Shown here piece after piece: positions 7,538 to 15,538 of a DNA stretch of 25,335 bases. The notes beneath the pieces were generated by a model. That model was given only the letters and a program-made list of their open reading frames with translations. It had not been told where the DNA came from and made no database searches. Source of the stretch: a virus; IMG/VR virus record IMGVR_UViG_3300025141_008585, positions 1-25,335 of that record; one strand, 5' to 3'. A program made the position numbers and the translations under genes. Numbering within the stretch: the stretch's first letter is position 1; each line of letters begins with the position of its first letter.

Positions 7538-7555
7538 TGTTATATTTATAGATAC
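7538..7555. promoter_or_regulatory. AT-rich element upstream of nrdJ, site C
   Basis: TGTTATATTTATAGATAC shares 14 of 18 positions with site B at 20345, including the central TATATTTATA and the ending ATAC. The minus strand reads TATAAATA across the centre. It lies in the 85-base gap before nrdJ and is a weaker palindrome than sites A and B. It may be a promoter or protein-binding site. No cobalamin riboswitch fits in this gap. Confidence 0.4.
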
Positions 7556-7600
7556 CTCAGCGGGTAATATAAATCACAGAACAAACAGGAGTTATATGCT

Positions 7601-9610
7601 ATGGATTATAAAAAATTCAGTTTATCAGACAATTTCATAGACGGATATAAAAGAAAAAAACCACCATTTGGTTTCAATGGATTGGGTCATCTTGTGTATA
7701 TGAGAACATATTCACGACTTAAAGATGATGGTTCAAATGAACAATGGTGGGAAACAGTTAAGCGTGTTGTAGAGGGAACTTACAACATGCAAAAGAAACA
7801 CATTGAGAGATATGATTTAGGGTGGAATGCGTGGCAAGCACAACGGTCAGCACAAGAAATGTATGACCGAATTTTTAATATGAAATTCTTGCCTCCTGGA
7901 CGTGGACTGTGGGCGATGGGAACATCAATCACAGAAGAAAAAGGATTATATGCCGCCCTTAATAATTGTGCATTCGTATCAACACAAAATCTGAAAGAAG
8001 ATTTATCTAAACCATTTACATTTTTAATGGACGCTTCGATGGTTGGTGTTGGTGTGGGATTTGACACAAAAGGTGCAGAATCATTTGTTATAAGAGGACC
8101 AAAAACTGATAGAGGTATAGAAACATATGTAGTACCGGATACTCGTGAAGGTTGGGTTGAAGCATTACGAAGATTATTAGATAGTTATTTTCTTGGAATA
8201 ACACCAGTTGATTTTGATTATTCAAAGATACGAGACGCTGGCGAACCAATCAAGGGATTTGGTGGAGTGTCAAGCGGACACGAACCACTTAAAGAAGTTT
8301 TGAAGCTGATTAGAGATACTTTAGATAAAAATATAGGAGAACCAATATCTATAACAACAATTGTAGATATTATGAATTTGATTGGTAAGTGTGTTGTAGC
8401 AGGTAATGTTAGACGAACTGCTGAAATTGTATTTGGTGATTCAACATCTGATGAGTATATCAATTTAAAGAATTATAAAAAGAATCCACATAGAGAAACA
8501 TATGGTTGGACATCAAATAATTCAATCTTTGCTGAATTAGGTATGGATTATACAGATGTATCCGAAAGAATAAATGATAATGGTGAACCTGGTTTCGCAT
8601 GGTTGGATAATATGAGAGAATATTCTCGTATGAGAAATGGTAAGGATAATAAAGACCATAGAGTTGCTGGTGGTAATCCTTGTCTTGAACAATCATTGGA
8701 ATCATATGAGTTGTGTTGTTTAGTTGAAACATTTCCAAACAATCATAAAGATTTAGATGATTATTTAAAAACTTTAAAATATGCTTATTTATATGCAAAA
8801 ACGGTTACATTAGGAAAAACTCATTGGTCTGAAACAAACAGAGTGATGTTGAGAAATAGAAGAATAGGAACATCAGTTAGTGGTGTAGCACAATTCATTA
8901 CAGAAAAAGGGTTACATCAATTAAAAGAATGGTTAGAAGTGGGTTATGATTCAATTCAAGATTATGATAAAATGTATTCAGATTGGTTAGCCGTTCCTCG
9001 TAGTATAAAAACTACATCAGTAAAACCAAGTGGAACTGTATCTTTATTAGCAGGTTCAACACCAGGATTACACTATCCAGAATCACGATTTTATATCAGA
9101 AGAATTAGGTTATCAATCAGTTCACCACTAATTAAACCATTACAAAAAGCAGGTTACAATATAGAACCAGCTTTCGGTAGTGAAAATTCAACAGTAGTTG
9201 TAGAAGTTCCAGTTGATGTGGGTGAGGGTGTACGAACAATCAATGATGTATCAATGTGGGAACAAGTGAGTTTAGCAGCATTTATGCAAAAGTATTGGGC
9301 TGACAATCAAGTAAGTTGTACAGTTACATTTGATCCTGAAACAGAAGGACATCAGATATCATCAGCACTAAACTATTTTCAATATCAGATGAAAGGTGTT
9401 TCATTTTTACCTAAAATGGAATTTGGTGCATACAAACAAATGCCTTACGAAGAGATTACCGAAAAGAAATATAATAAAATGGTTAGTGAATTGTCGTTCT
9501 TATCATTCAGACAAGTAAAAGGTAATGAAGCAGAAGTAGAAAAGTTCTGTAACAATGATACTTGTGAGATTGATTTGGAAGCAATTAAAGAAACACAAGA
9601 AGTAAACTAG
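7601..9610 (+). CDS. nrdJ: Adenosylcobalamin-dependent (class II) ribonucleotide reductase, monomeric type
   Basis: The enzyme reduces ribonucleotides to deoxyribonucleotides using a radical generated from coenzyme B12. The 669-aa sequence resembles the monomeric triphosphate reductase of Lactobacillus leichmannii. It has PPGRGLW at 98-104, C123 in ALNNCAF (redox pair), NPCLEQSLE with the thiyl cysteine C361 and E363, ELCCLVE with the second redox cysteine at 372/373, VKPSGTVSLLAGSTPG as the phosphate-binding loop, and a C-terminal C650-x4-C655 pair that would shuttle electrons from thioredoxin. AGGAG at 7587-7591 is 9 bases before the ATG. An out-of-frame ATG at 7596 opens only a 14-codon frame. 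B12 must come from the host. Confidence 0.9.
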   Translation: MDYKKFSLSDNFIDGYKRKKPPFGFNGLGHLVYMRTYSRLKDDGSNEQWWETVKRVVEGTYNMQKKHIERYDLGWNAWQAQRSAQEMYDRIFNMKFLPPGRGLWAMGTSITEEKGLYAALNNCAFVSTQNLKEDLSKPFTFLMDASMVGVGVGFDTKGAESFVIRGPKTDRGIETYVVPDTREGWVEALRRLLDSYFLGITPVDFDYSKIRDAGEPIKGFGGVSSGHEPLKEVLKLIRDTLDKNIGEPISITTIVDIMNLIGKCVVAGNVRRTAEIVFGDSTSDEYINLKNYKKNPHRETYGWTSNNSIFAELGMDYTDVSERINDNGEPGFAWLDNMREYSRMRNGKDNKDHRVAGGNPCLEQSLESYELCCLVETFPNNHKDLDDYLKTLKYAYLYAKTVTLGKTHWSETNRVMLRNRRIGTSVSGVAQFITEKGLHQLKEWLEVGYDSIQDYDKMYSDWLAVPRSIKTTSVKPSGTVSLLAGSTPGLHYPESRFYIRRIRLSISSPLIKPLQKAGYNIEPAFGSENSTVVVEVPVDVGEGVRTINDVSMWEQVSLAAFMQKYWADNQVSCTVTFDPETEGHQISSALNYFQYQMKGVSFLPKMEFGAYKQMPYEEITEKKYNKMVSELSFLSFRQVKGNEAEVEKFCNNDTCEIDLEAIKETQEVN

Positions 9611-9620
9611 GAGAAATATA

Positions 9621-10007
9621 ATGGGTAAACAAGTTAAAAAGCACGGATATAGTTGTAAATTAGTTAGAGTAGTTGATGGTGATACAGCAGATGCTATGAT
9701 TGATTTAGGATTTAATGTTTGGGTTAAAGAAAGAATCAGATTCTATGGTGTAGACACTTGGGAATCAAGAACAAGAAATCTTGAAGAAAAGAAAAAAGGT
9801 TTAGCTGCTAAAGCTTATGTTAAAGACCTACTTGAAAATTCAGATGAAGGTAAGTTTTCAATCATATCACACGGTAAAGGTAAGTATGGTAGAGTTCTTG
9901 GTGAACTATTTGTAAAAGGTCACGAATCTTCGGTAAATGAATTATTGAAAGAAAATGGTCACGCGTATGAATATCATGGTGAAAAGAAAAAAACCTTTAA
10001 AAGTTAA
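9621..10007 (+). CDS. Staphylococcal-nuclease-like (SNase/TNase) protein
   Basis: This 128-aa protein has the OB-fold nuclease pattern: VVDGDTADAMID near 17-28 and RIRFYGVDTWESR near 38-50 supply the calcium-binding aspartates, one catalytic arginine and the glutamate general base; KGKYGRVLGEL holds the second arginine. The key residues of the family therefore appear intact. It would cleave DNA or RNA in a calcium-dependent way. No signal peptide is visible, so it should act in the cytoplasm, perhaps on host nucleic acid or in DNA repair. AGGAG lies 11 bases after the nrdJ coding end region. Its stop overlaps the start of the CysM-like gene. Confidence 0.85.
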   Translation: MGKQVKKHGYSCKLVRVVDGDTADAMIDLGFNVWVKERIRFYGVDTWESRTRNLEEKKKGLAAKAYVKDLLENSDEGKFSIISHGKGKYGRVLGELFVKGHESSVNELLKENGHAYEYHGEKKKTFKS

Positions 10008-10876
10008 TGGAAGTCGGAAATACACCATTAATAAAATTATCAGATAGGTTATATGCTAAATATGAGGCAGTAAATCCTGGTGGTTCTATAAAAGATAGAC
10101 CTGTTAAATACATTCTTGATTCATATGAAAAAGATGGATTACTTAAAAAGGGTGATACCATTATAGAAGCCACAAGTGGTAATACAGGTATATCATTAGC
10201 TATGATGTGTGCTGAACGAGGATACAAATGTGTAATTGTTATGCCGTCAGATATGTCAGTAGAACGAAAGAAGATGATGAAGTTCTTTGGAGCTGAATTA
10301 GTTGAAGTTGATGAAGGTGATTTCGATGGAGCTATTGAAACAAAAGAAATGATAGCTGAAGAACAAGGATATAAAACATTAAATCAATTTAGTAATGAAT
10401 TGAATATAGAATGTCATAGAGAAACAACATGTAAAGAAATATTATTTGACACTATGTTGGAAGATTATGATTCACAGATATCAGCCTTTGTTGCTGGAAC
10501 TGGAACAGGTGGAACTTTAATGGGTGTTCAACAAGGATTTAAATCTCATTCTATTAAGGCTAAAATTGTTGCAGTAGAACCTGCCGAATCTCCTGTTATG
10601 AGTGGTGGGAAAAAAGGACTTCATGGTATTCAAGGTATTGGAGATGGATCCAAATTTTTAGTTAATTTGGATTTGGTAGATAATATTATACCTATTTCTA
10701 CAGAAGATGCTAAAGAAAGAAGTAGAAGGTTGGCTAGAGAAAATGGTTTATTTGTTGGTGTATCAGCTGGAGCTAATGTACTAGCATCTGAACGATGGAT
10801 AGAAAAGAATAACCCAGATGGAATTGTAGTAACAATTCTATGTGACAGAGGTGAGAGGTATTTTAGCGTATTATGA
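10007..10876 (+). CDS. cysM: CysM-like PLP-dependent cysteine synthase
   Basis: This fold-type II PLP enzyme has NPGGSIKDRP with the Schiff-base lysine K29, substrate loop TSGNTG at 56-61, phosphate-cradle GTGTGGT at 164-170, and a late LCDRGERYFS. The aspartate there resembles CysM (CDRGDRYLS) more than CysK. Cysteine synthases replace the acetyl group of O-acetylserine with sulfide or thiosulfate; related enzymes use other nucleophiles to make, for example, diaminopropionate. At 289 aa it is slightly short but no motif is missing. The ATG overlaps the nuclease stop, and the end overlaps the thioesterase by 4 bases. The actual nucleophile and product are uncertain. Confidence 0.85.
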   Translation: MEVGNTPLIKLSDRLYAKYEAVNPGGSIKDRPVKYILDSYEKDGLLKKGDTIIEATSGNTGISLAMMCAERGYKCVIVMPSDMSVERKKMMKFFGAELVEVDEGDFDGAIETKEMIAEEQGYKTLNQFSNELNIECHRETTCKEILFDTMLEDYDSQISAFVAGTGTGGTLMGVQQGFKSHSIKAKIVAVEPAESPVMSGGKKGLHGIQGIGDGSKFLVNLDLVDNIIPISTEDAKERSRRLARENGLFVGVSAGANVLASERWIEKNNPDGIVVTILCDRGERYFSVL

Positions 10877-11235
10877 AATTTTTAACAAGAAAATTAATTA
10901 CACCAGCAGATTTAAATCCAAGAGGAACATTACATGGAGGTCAATTACTTAAATGGATTGATGAAGAAGGTGGTATTCATGCAGCATTGGAATTAGAAAC
11001 TGGATTGATTGTAACTAAATATATATCAGAAATAGATTTTAAGTTTCCTGTATTGGAAGGTGATGTAGTGGAGATAGGAATGCAGACAATAGAAATAGGT
11101 AATACATCTTGTACATTAGCCTGTGATGTTAGAAGTTTACAAGCTGATAGAGTTGTATGTTCAATAGATAAAATGGTTTATATTAGAGTAAACAAATATG
11201 GTTTACCAAAGAAACATGGGGGAATGAATGAATAA
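10873..11235 (+). CDS. Hotdog-fold acyl-CoA thioesterase (YciA-like)
   Basis: This 120-aa protein carries the YciA/BACH-type signature NPRGTLHGGQLLKWIDEEGG, with the conserved aspartate at D30 after the HGG turn, followed by strands typical of a hotdog domain. Family members hydrolyse acyl-CoA thioesters to free acid and CoA in the cytoplasm, usually as oligomers. It starts in the ATGA overlap with the CysM-like gene and overlaps the nucleotidyltransferase by 8 bases, so the three are very likely one translational unit. It may instead recycle an acyl-CoA intermediate produced by the phage; the substrate cannot be read from sequence. Confidence 0.8.
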   Translation: MKFLTRKLITPADLNPRGTLHGGQLLKWIDEEGGIHAALELETGLIVTKYISEIDFKFPVLEGDVVEIGMQTIEIGNTSCTLACDVRSLQADRVVCSIDKMVYIRVNKYGLPKKHGGMNE

Positions 11236-11746
11236 TTTTAATATTGATTGGAGAAGATCAATAATAGTATTGAGTGGTGGATTTGACCCAGTTCATAAAG
11301 GTCATTTAAGAATGTTTAGAGAAGCAAGTAATTTAGGTCACCAAGTAATCATAGGATTAAATTCGGATGAGTGGTTGACAAGAAAAAAAGGTAAACCATT
11401 TATGCAATTTGAAGAAAGAAAAGAAATCATTGAAGGATTCAAATATGTAAATCAAGTATTACCATTTGATGATAACGATGATACTGCTAGTGATTTAATT
11501 CGTAGAGTTCATACCATTTATACAAGTGAAGAATATGAATATGAAGCTTCTGATTTATTACATCAAGGATTTGTGGATTATTATAAAATATATTTTGCAA
11601 ATGGTGGTGATAGAACTACAAAGAATGTTCCAGAAATGTCTGTATGTAAAGAACTTGATGTAACAATGTTATGGGGAATAGGTGGTGGTAAAGTACAATC
11701 ATCATCTTGGTTAATTAATGGAGGAACAGAGGAGGAATTAGTATAA
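11228..11746 (+). CDS. HxGH-type nucleotidyltransferase (RfaE-C/TagD-like)
   Basis: The nucleotide-binding signature GGFDPVHKGHLRMFREA (about 17-33) has the HxGH motif. LNSDEWLTRKKGKPF with FEERKEII is like the heptose-1-phosphate adenylyltransferase half of RfaE and the TagD family. FANGGDRTTKNVPE and GGGKVQSSSWLI supply the usual later phosphate-binding motifs. Such enzymes transfer AMP or CMP to a phosphate (sugar, glycerol or pantetheine). At 172 aa it is of ordinary length with a small insert near 95-115. Neighbours suggest a small-molecule pathway, while the downstream glycosyltransferases would fit an activated-sugar role. The substrate is not determined. Confidence 0.8.
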   Translation: MNNFNIDWRRSIIVLSGGFDPVHKGHLRMFREASNLGHQVIIGLNSDEWLTRKKGKPFMQFEERKEIIEGFKYVNQVLPFDDNDDTASDLIRRVHTIYTSEEYEYEASDLLHQGFVDYYKIYFANGGDRTTKNVPEMSVCKELDVTMLWGIGGGKVQSSSWLINGGTEEELV

Positions 11747-11889
11747 TGGGATTCAGACGAACAGTAGGATTTACTGGAGATGATTTACCAATTAGAATTT
11801 ACTGGCATCACAGAAATCACGATTGGTCATCTTCAGATTTAAGAGAACGGGTATTTGAATCAGAAAAATATAGATGTGGGAGAAGATAA
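11746..11889 (+). CDS. Small basic protein of 47 aa
   Basis: The ATG at 11746 overlaps the last base of the nucleotidyltransferase stop. GGAGG at 11731-11735 is 10 bases upstream. The product is rich in arginine, histidine and tryptophan (IYWHHRNHDWSSSDLRER) and has no domain I recognise. The frame ends three bases before the polymerase promoter begins, which fits the end of an operon. Its function is unknown; nucleic-acid binding is possible from composition only. Confidence 0.55.
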   Translation: MGFRRTVGFTGDDLPIRIYWHHRNHDWSSSDLRERVFESEKYRCGRR

Positions 11890-11891
11890 CA

Positions 11892-11923
11892 CTTGTTTCA
11901 TAACATAAAAAGGTTGTATATTA
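11892..11923 (+). promoter_or_regulatory. Sigma70-like promoter for DNA polymerase (shared layout, copy 2)
   Basis: CTTGTTTCAT starts at 11892 and TATATT occupies 11917-11922, with the same 18-base spacing and spacer A-run as copies 1 and 3. The polymerase ATG begins at 11928. A start site about 7 bases after the -10 box would fall on or next to that ATG, and there is no ribosome site between them. Confidence 0.6.
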
Positions 11924-11927
11924 AGTA

Positions 11928-14444
11928 ATGGCTTACCAAAACATATATGTAAAAAGAACAAAGACAAATAGTGAAGTACATATTTGGGATGATCGGACCG
12001 GATATTCAAAGTTTCAATATAAACCATACGCTTACTTAAAATCTCAAACTGGTCAACATCGTTCATTATATGGTGATAAGTTAAAGAAAGTAAACTATTG
12101 GACTGGTGAAGATATACAAAAAGGTAATGTGTTTGAATCAGATGTTCCAATTGAAACTCGTGTATTGGTAGATATGTATCCAGATTCAGAAGAAGTATCA
12201 ACTGGTCATCGTGAGGTATATTTTGATATTGAGGTTGAAGTCACACAAGGATTTCCAGACCCTAAAGAGGCTCGTAATAAGATAACAGCGATTGCATTAT
12301 ACGATAAAACGACAGACAAATATCATTGTTTTATTTTAGGTGATGTGAAGAATACAGATGTGATTGAAGCATTTGAAAGTGAAGAAGAATTACTACAAAG
12401 ATTCTATCAGAAATATCTTGAAATTCAACCGACTATATTAAGTGGTTGGAATATTGATGGTTTTGATATTCCTTATTTATATAACAGAACTCGTAGAGTG
12501 ATGGGTGAATCATTTGCAAATTCATTATCACCGATTGGTGAGATATTTTATTCTGAACATAAAAAACAATATAAGATTGCTGGTGTGTCGTGTTTGGATT
12601 ATATGAAATTATATAGATTATTTACATACACACAACAATCATCATATAGATTAGATTATATAGGACAACTTGAAGTTGGTATTGGTAAAGTTGAATATGA
12701 AGGAACACTTAACGATTTGTATGAAACTGACATCAACAAGTTTATTGAATATAACTTAAACGATGTTAAGATTGTTAAAGCACTTGACGAAAAAATAAAA
12801 TTTATTGATTTGGCTCGTGGTATATCTCATGTTGGACATACACCATATGAAGATGTATATTATTCGAGTAGATATTTAGAAGGTGCTATTCTTACTTATT
12901 TAAAGAGTAATGATATTATAGCACCAAATAAGGATATAGATGCTCGTAAGAAAATGAATGATAATACCGAAAAGTTTAGTGGTGCTTATGTCAAAGATCC
13001 AGTTCCGGGTAGATATGAATGGGTGTATGATTTAGATTTAACATCAATGTATCCATCAATCATCATGACTTTGAATATATCACCTGAAATGAAGATTGGT
13101 AAATTACTTGGTTGGGATAGTAGAGAGTTCATCAGAGGAACACAAAAAACATATACACTTGAAAAAAATGGTAAAGTTCAAGGAACTCTTAATGATGAAG
13201 AACTAAAAAAATTATTTGAGAAAAAGAATATATCTGTATCATCAAATGGCGTGTTATATAGAAACGATAAAAAAGGACTTGTTCCAACACTATTAAGAAA
13301 ATGGTTTGATGAAAGAGTTGAATACAAACGATTGATGAAGAAGTTTGGTGGTGAGGGAGATACAGAACAACAGGGATATTTTAAACGAAGACAACATGTA
13401 CAAAAGATTATCCTTAATTCACTTTATGGTGTGTTGGGATTACCAGTATTTAGATTTTATGATATTGATAATGCTGAAGCAACAACTGTAACTGGTCAGG
13501 AATTGATTAAGTTTACACAGAAGATGGCAAATTACTTTTATAATAAAGAACTTGATGATAAAGAAGATTATGTAATTTATACAGATACGGATAGTATTTT
13601 TTGTAGTGCTGTTCCATTGGTAGAACATAGAAATCCAGATGCTGATACATCTGATGATGAATATATGACAAAAGAGATTTTATCAATTACGGAAGAAGTT
13701 CAAGATTTTATTAATGGTAGTTATGATATGTTTGCTAAAAGATTTTTGAATGTAAAAGATGAACATAGATTTGATATAAAACAAGAAGTAATATCTCGTT
13801 CAGCATTTTGGGTTACAAAGAAAAGATATGGTCAATGGATTATAAATGATGATGGAGTTCCTTGTGATAAGTTAGATGTTAAGGGGTTAGATATTGTCAG
13901 AAGTAGTTTCCCAGTATCATTTAGAGAATTGATGACACGAATTCTTAAAGGTATATTAAACAATACCAATAAAGAAGAAATTGATGATATGATTTTGACA
14001 TTTAAGAAAAGTTTAAAAGAGCAATCATTGGACGATATAGCTTTACCAACTGGTGTAAAAGGTATTCAAAAGTTTACTGATAGATCTCGTGGTAAGTTTA
14101 ACAATAAAACTATCTTTACAAATGTCAGAAAAGGAGCACCTGTACATGTAAAGGCGTCTATCACATATAATGATTTACTTAAATATTATGGATTAAAATC
14201 AATTGAACCAATCAGAAATTCTGATAAAATTAAATGGGTATATCTTAAAGAAAATCCATTACAGATTAAACAATTAGCATTTAAAGGATATGATGATCCG
14301 AAAGAAATTATTGATTATATTGAACAATATATTGATAGAGATAAGTTGTTCAAGAAAGCCCTACAAAAGAAACTTGATATGTTTTATGAAAGTTTAGATT
14401 GGGTATTGGTTGATAAGCAAGATACATTAGATAGATTTTTTTAG
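11928..14444 (+). CDS. 43: Family B DNA polymerase (T4 gp43-like)
   Basis: This is the replicative polymerase with proofreading. The exonuclease motifs are YFDIEVE (D100, E102), SGWNIDGFDIPYL at 172-184, and YNLNDVKIV with D279. The polymerase motifs are DLDLTSMYPSII at 368-379, KIILNSLYG at 493-501 and YTDTDS at 551-556. At 838 aa it is slightly shorter than T4 gp43 (about 898). The C-terminus QDTLDRFF resembles the clamp-binding tail of T4 gp43, fitting the gp45-like clamp encoded downstream. No intein interrupts the motifs. The promoter's -10 box lies just 5 bases before the ATG, so the mRNA is probably leaderless. Confidence 0.95.
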   Translation: MAYQNIYVKRTKTNSEVHIWDDRTGYSKFQYKPYAYLKSQTGQHRSLYGDKLKKVNYWTGEDIQKGNVFESDVPIETRVLVDMYPDSEEVSTGHREVYFDIEVEVTQGFPDPKEARNKITAIALYDKTTDKYHCFILGDVKNTDVIEAFESEEELLQRFYQKYLEIQPTILSGWNIDGFDIPYLYNRTRRVMGESFANSLSPIGEIFYSEHKKQYKIAGVSCLDYMKLYRLFTYTQQSSYRLDYIGQLEVGIGKVEYEGTLNDLYETDINKFIEYNLNDVKIVKALDEKIKFIDLARGISHVGHTPYEDVYYSSRYLEGAILTYLKSNDIIAPNKDIDARKKMNDNTEKFSGAYVKDPVPGRYEWVYDLDLTSMYPSIIMTLNISPEMKIGKLLGWDSREFIRGTQKTYTLEKNGKVQGTLNDEELKKLFEKKNISVSSNGVLYRNDKKGLVPTLLRKWFDERVEYKRLMKKFGGEGDTEQQGYFKRRQHVQKIILNSLYGVLGLPVFRFYDIDNAEATTVTGQELIKFTQKMANYFYNKELDDKEDYVIYTDTDSIFCSAVPLVEHRNPDADTSDDEYMTKEILSITEEVQDFINGSYDMFAKRFLNVKDEHRFDIKQEVISRSAFWVTKKRYGQWIINDDGVPCDKLDVKGLDIVRSSFPVSFRELMTRILKGILNNTNKEEIDDMILTFKKSLKEQSLDDIALPTGVKGIQKFTDRSRGKFNNKTIFTNVRKGAPVHVKASITYNDLLKYYGLKSIEPIRNSDKIKWVYLKENPLQIKQLAFKGYDDPKEIIDYIEQYIDRDKLFKKALQKKLDMFYESLDWVLVDKQDTLDRFF

Positions 14445-14450
14445 AAAAAG

Positions 14451-14482
14451 CTTGTATTATGTTACAAAATAGTTGTATATTA
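14451..14482 (+). promoter_or_regulatory. Sigma70-like promoter after polymerase (shared layout, copy 3)
   Basis: CTTGTATTAT starts at 14451 and TATATT is at 14476-14481, with the spacing of copies 1 and 2. The sequence just before it (TAGAAAAAGCTTGT) also matches copy 1, and in both cases the TAG is the stop of the preceding gene. The ATG at 14488 lies at the expected transcription start, so this mRNA is also probably leaderless. Confidence 0.6.
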
Positions 14483-14487
14483 TAAAA

Positions 14488-14664
14488 ATGGATAAGTGGT
14501 TTCATATTAAATTAAAAGAAACAGCAGATACTTATTTATCAAATTCAACCTTTTGGTTGGGTGGAAATAATAAAGAAGATATATTAAAAATCTTAAAGAT
14601 AAAACATAAAATAACAGAAAACGAAGTAGAGTGGATTCGTGAAGAAATTCCACCATTTGTATAG
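14488..14664 (+). CDS. Small protein of 58 aa, probably from a leaderless mRNA
   Basis: I place the start at ATG 14488 rather than the in-frame TTG at 14473, because that TTG lies at the -10 box of the promoter and would not be transcribed from it. The product (begins MDKWFHIKLKETADTYLS) is mixed in charge, with no recognised domain. The stop at 14662-14664 adjoins the ribosome site of the clamp gene, so it may also carry ribosomes toward the clamp. A role in clamp or polymerase function is suggested only by its position between the two. Confidence 0.6.
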   Translation: MDKWFHIKLKETADTYLSNSTFWLGGNNKEDILKILKIKHKITENEVEWIREEIPPFV

Positions 14665-14673
14665 GAGAATAAG

Positions 14674-15399
14674 ATGCAAAAAACAAAGTTAGATAAGTTC
14701 ATTCAAAAATATAATTTGGGTGGAAATGTAAATAGTGTAAAATGGACATCAGATGGTAATTCATTGAAAACATCATTTGTAACACCAGATAAATCATTAT
14801 TAGGAACAGTTAAAGTAGATAAGTTCACATTTGAAAATGCTGAACTTGGTGTATATCAAACAGACCAACTAAAAAGTTTGATTGGTGTATTGGGTGATGA
14901 TGTATCATTGACTTTATCAAGGTTCGGTGATAAAGCTGTATCATTAAATGTAAAGAATGGTTCAGTATCAATTGATTATGTGTTAAGTGATTTATCAGTT
15001 ATAGCAGACCCACCAGCACTTAAACGATTACCAGAGTTCGGAACACAGATTAAACTTGATACAAAGTTTATCAACACTTTCATCAAAGGTAAAAGTGCTT
15101 TAAGTGATGTTGATACATTTACAGTAATGAATAACAATAAAACAGGTGAAGTGGATATTGTTATTGGTTATGCTTCAACAAATACAAATAGAGTAAATAT
15201 TCCAGTTGAAACAATCACAAGTAATTTAACAGAAGCAATTTCATTTAATGCTAATCTTTTTAAAGAGGTGTTAACTGCAAATCGTGAATGTACATCAGCA
15301 ACTCTTGAAGTTTCAAACGAAGGTTTAGCTCGTGTTAATTTCAAAGTAGATGATTTCGATAGTGAGTATTATGTAGTTTCAATTCAAGATGTAGATTAA
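14674..15399 (+). CDS. 45: Sliding clamp (T4 gp45-like)
   Basis: This 241-aa protein fits the trimeric gp45 clamp in length and in its repeated strand-rich pattern: KFTFENAELGVYQTDQLKSLIGVL in the first half, with FNANLFKEVLTANREC in the second as the equivalent helix region. The whole is acidic, as expected for a ring surrounding DNA. It would tether the polymerase and, in T4, also activates late transcription. AGGAG at 14663-14667 is 6 bases before the ATG and overlaps the upstream stop. Synteny with the polymerase and clamp loader genes makes the call firm even though clamps have few invariant residues. Confidence 0.85.
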   Translation: MQKTKLDKFIQKYNLGGNVNSVKWTSDGNSLKTSFVTPDKSLLGTVKVDKFTFENAELGVYQTDQLKSLIGVLGDDVSLTLSRFGDKAVSLNVKNGSVSIDYVLSDLSVIADPPALKRLPEFGTQIKLDTKFINTFIKGKSALSDVDTFTVMNNNKTGEVDIVIGYASTNTNRVNIPVETITSNLTEAISFNANLFKEVLTANRECTSATLEVSNEGLARVNFKVDDFDSEYYVVSIQDVD

Positions 15400-15400
15400 T

Positions 15401-15538
15401 ATGAAAAAAGAATGGAAATATACTTTAATAGAGGAAAGTGGTACTGTCGATATTTATTATGCTAGTACTTTTTTTCACATGATTATTAAGGTATTGGGGG
15501 GTAAAATTCGTAGGAGCTTAGCTAATTGGAAACGATAA
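15401..15538 (+). CDS. Small basic protein of 45 aa
   Basis: An ATG two bases after the clamp stop opens a frame that ends 13 bases inside the clamp loader gene. The product begins MKKEWKYTLIEESG and ends in a basic segment (GGKIRRSLANWKR). I recognise no family. No convincing ribosome site precedes it. Evidence is the neat fit between two known genes; it may alternatively be a spacer that carries the AGGAG of the clamp loader. Confidence 0.5.
   Translation: MKKEWKYTLIEESGTVDIYYASTFFHMIIKVLGGKIRRSLANWKR

Noticed and set aside
7516-7600. Cobalamin riboswitch before the B12-dependent reductase
   Set aside because: The gap is only 85 bases, too short for a cobalamin riboswitch, and no B12-box-like stem pattern is visible; only a weak TACC/GGTA pairing at 7552-7565.
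8460-8798. Minus-strand open frames such as those opposite nrdJ, uvsX and the polymerase
   Set aside because: They lie opposite clear plus-strand genes, have no ribosome sites I can see, and encode low-complexity or unrecognisable sequences.
14473-14487. TTG start for the 58-aa gene
   Set aside because: It coincides with the -10 box of the promoter, so it would not be in the transcript made from it.
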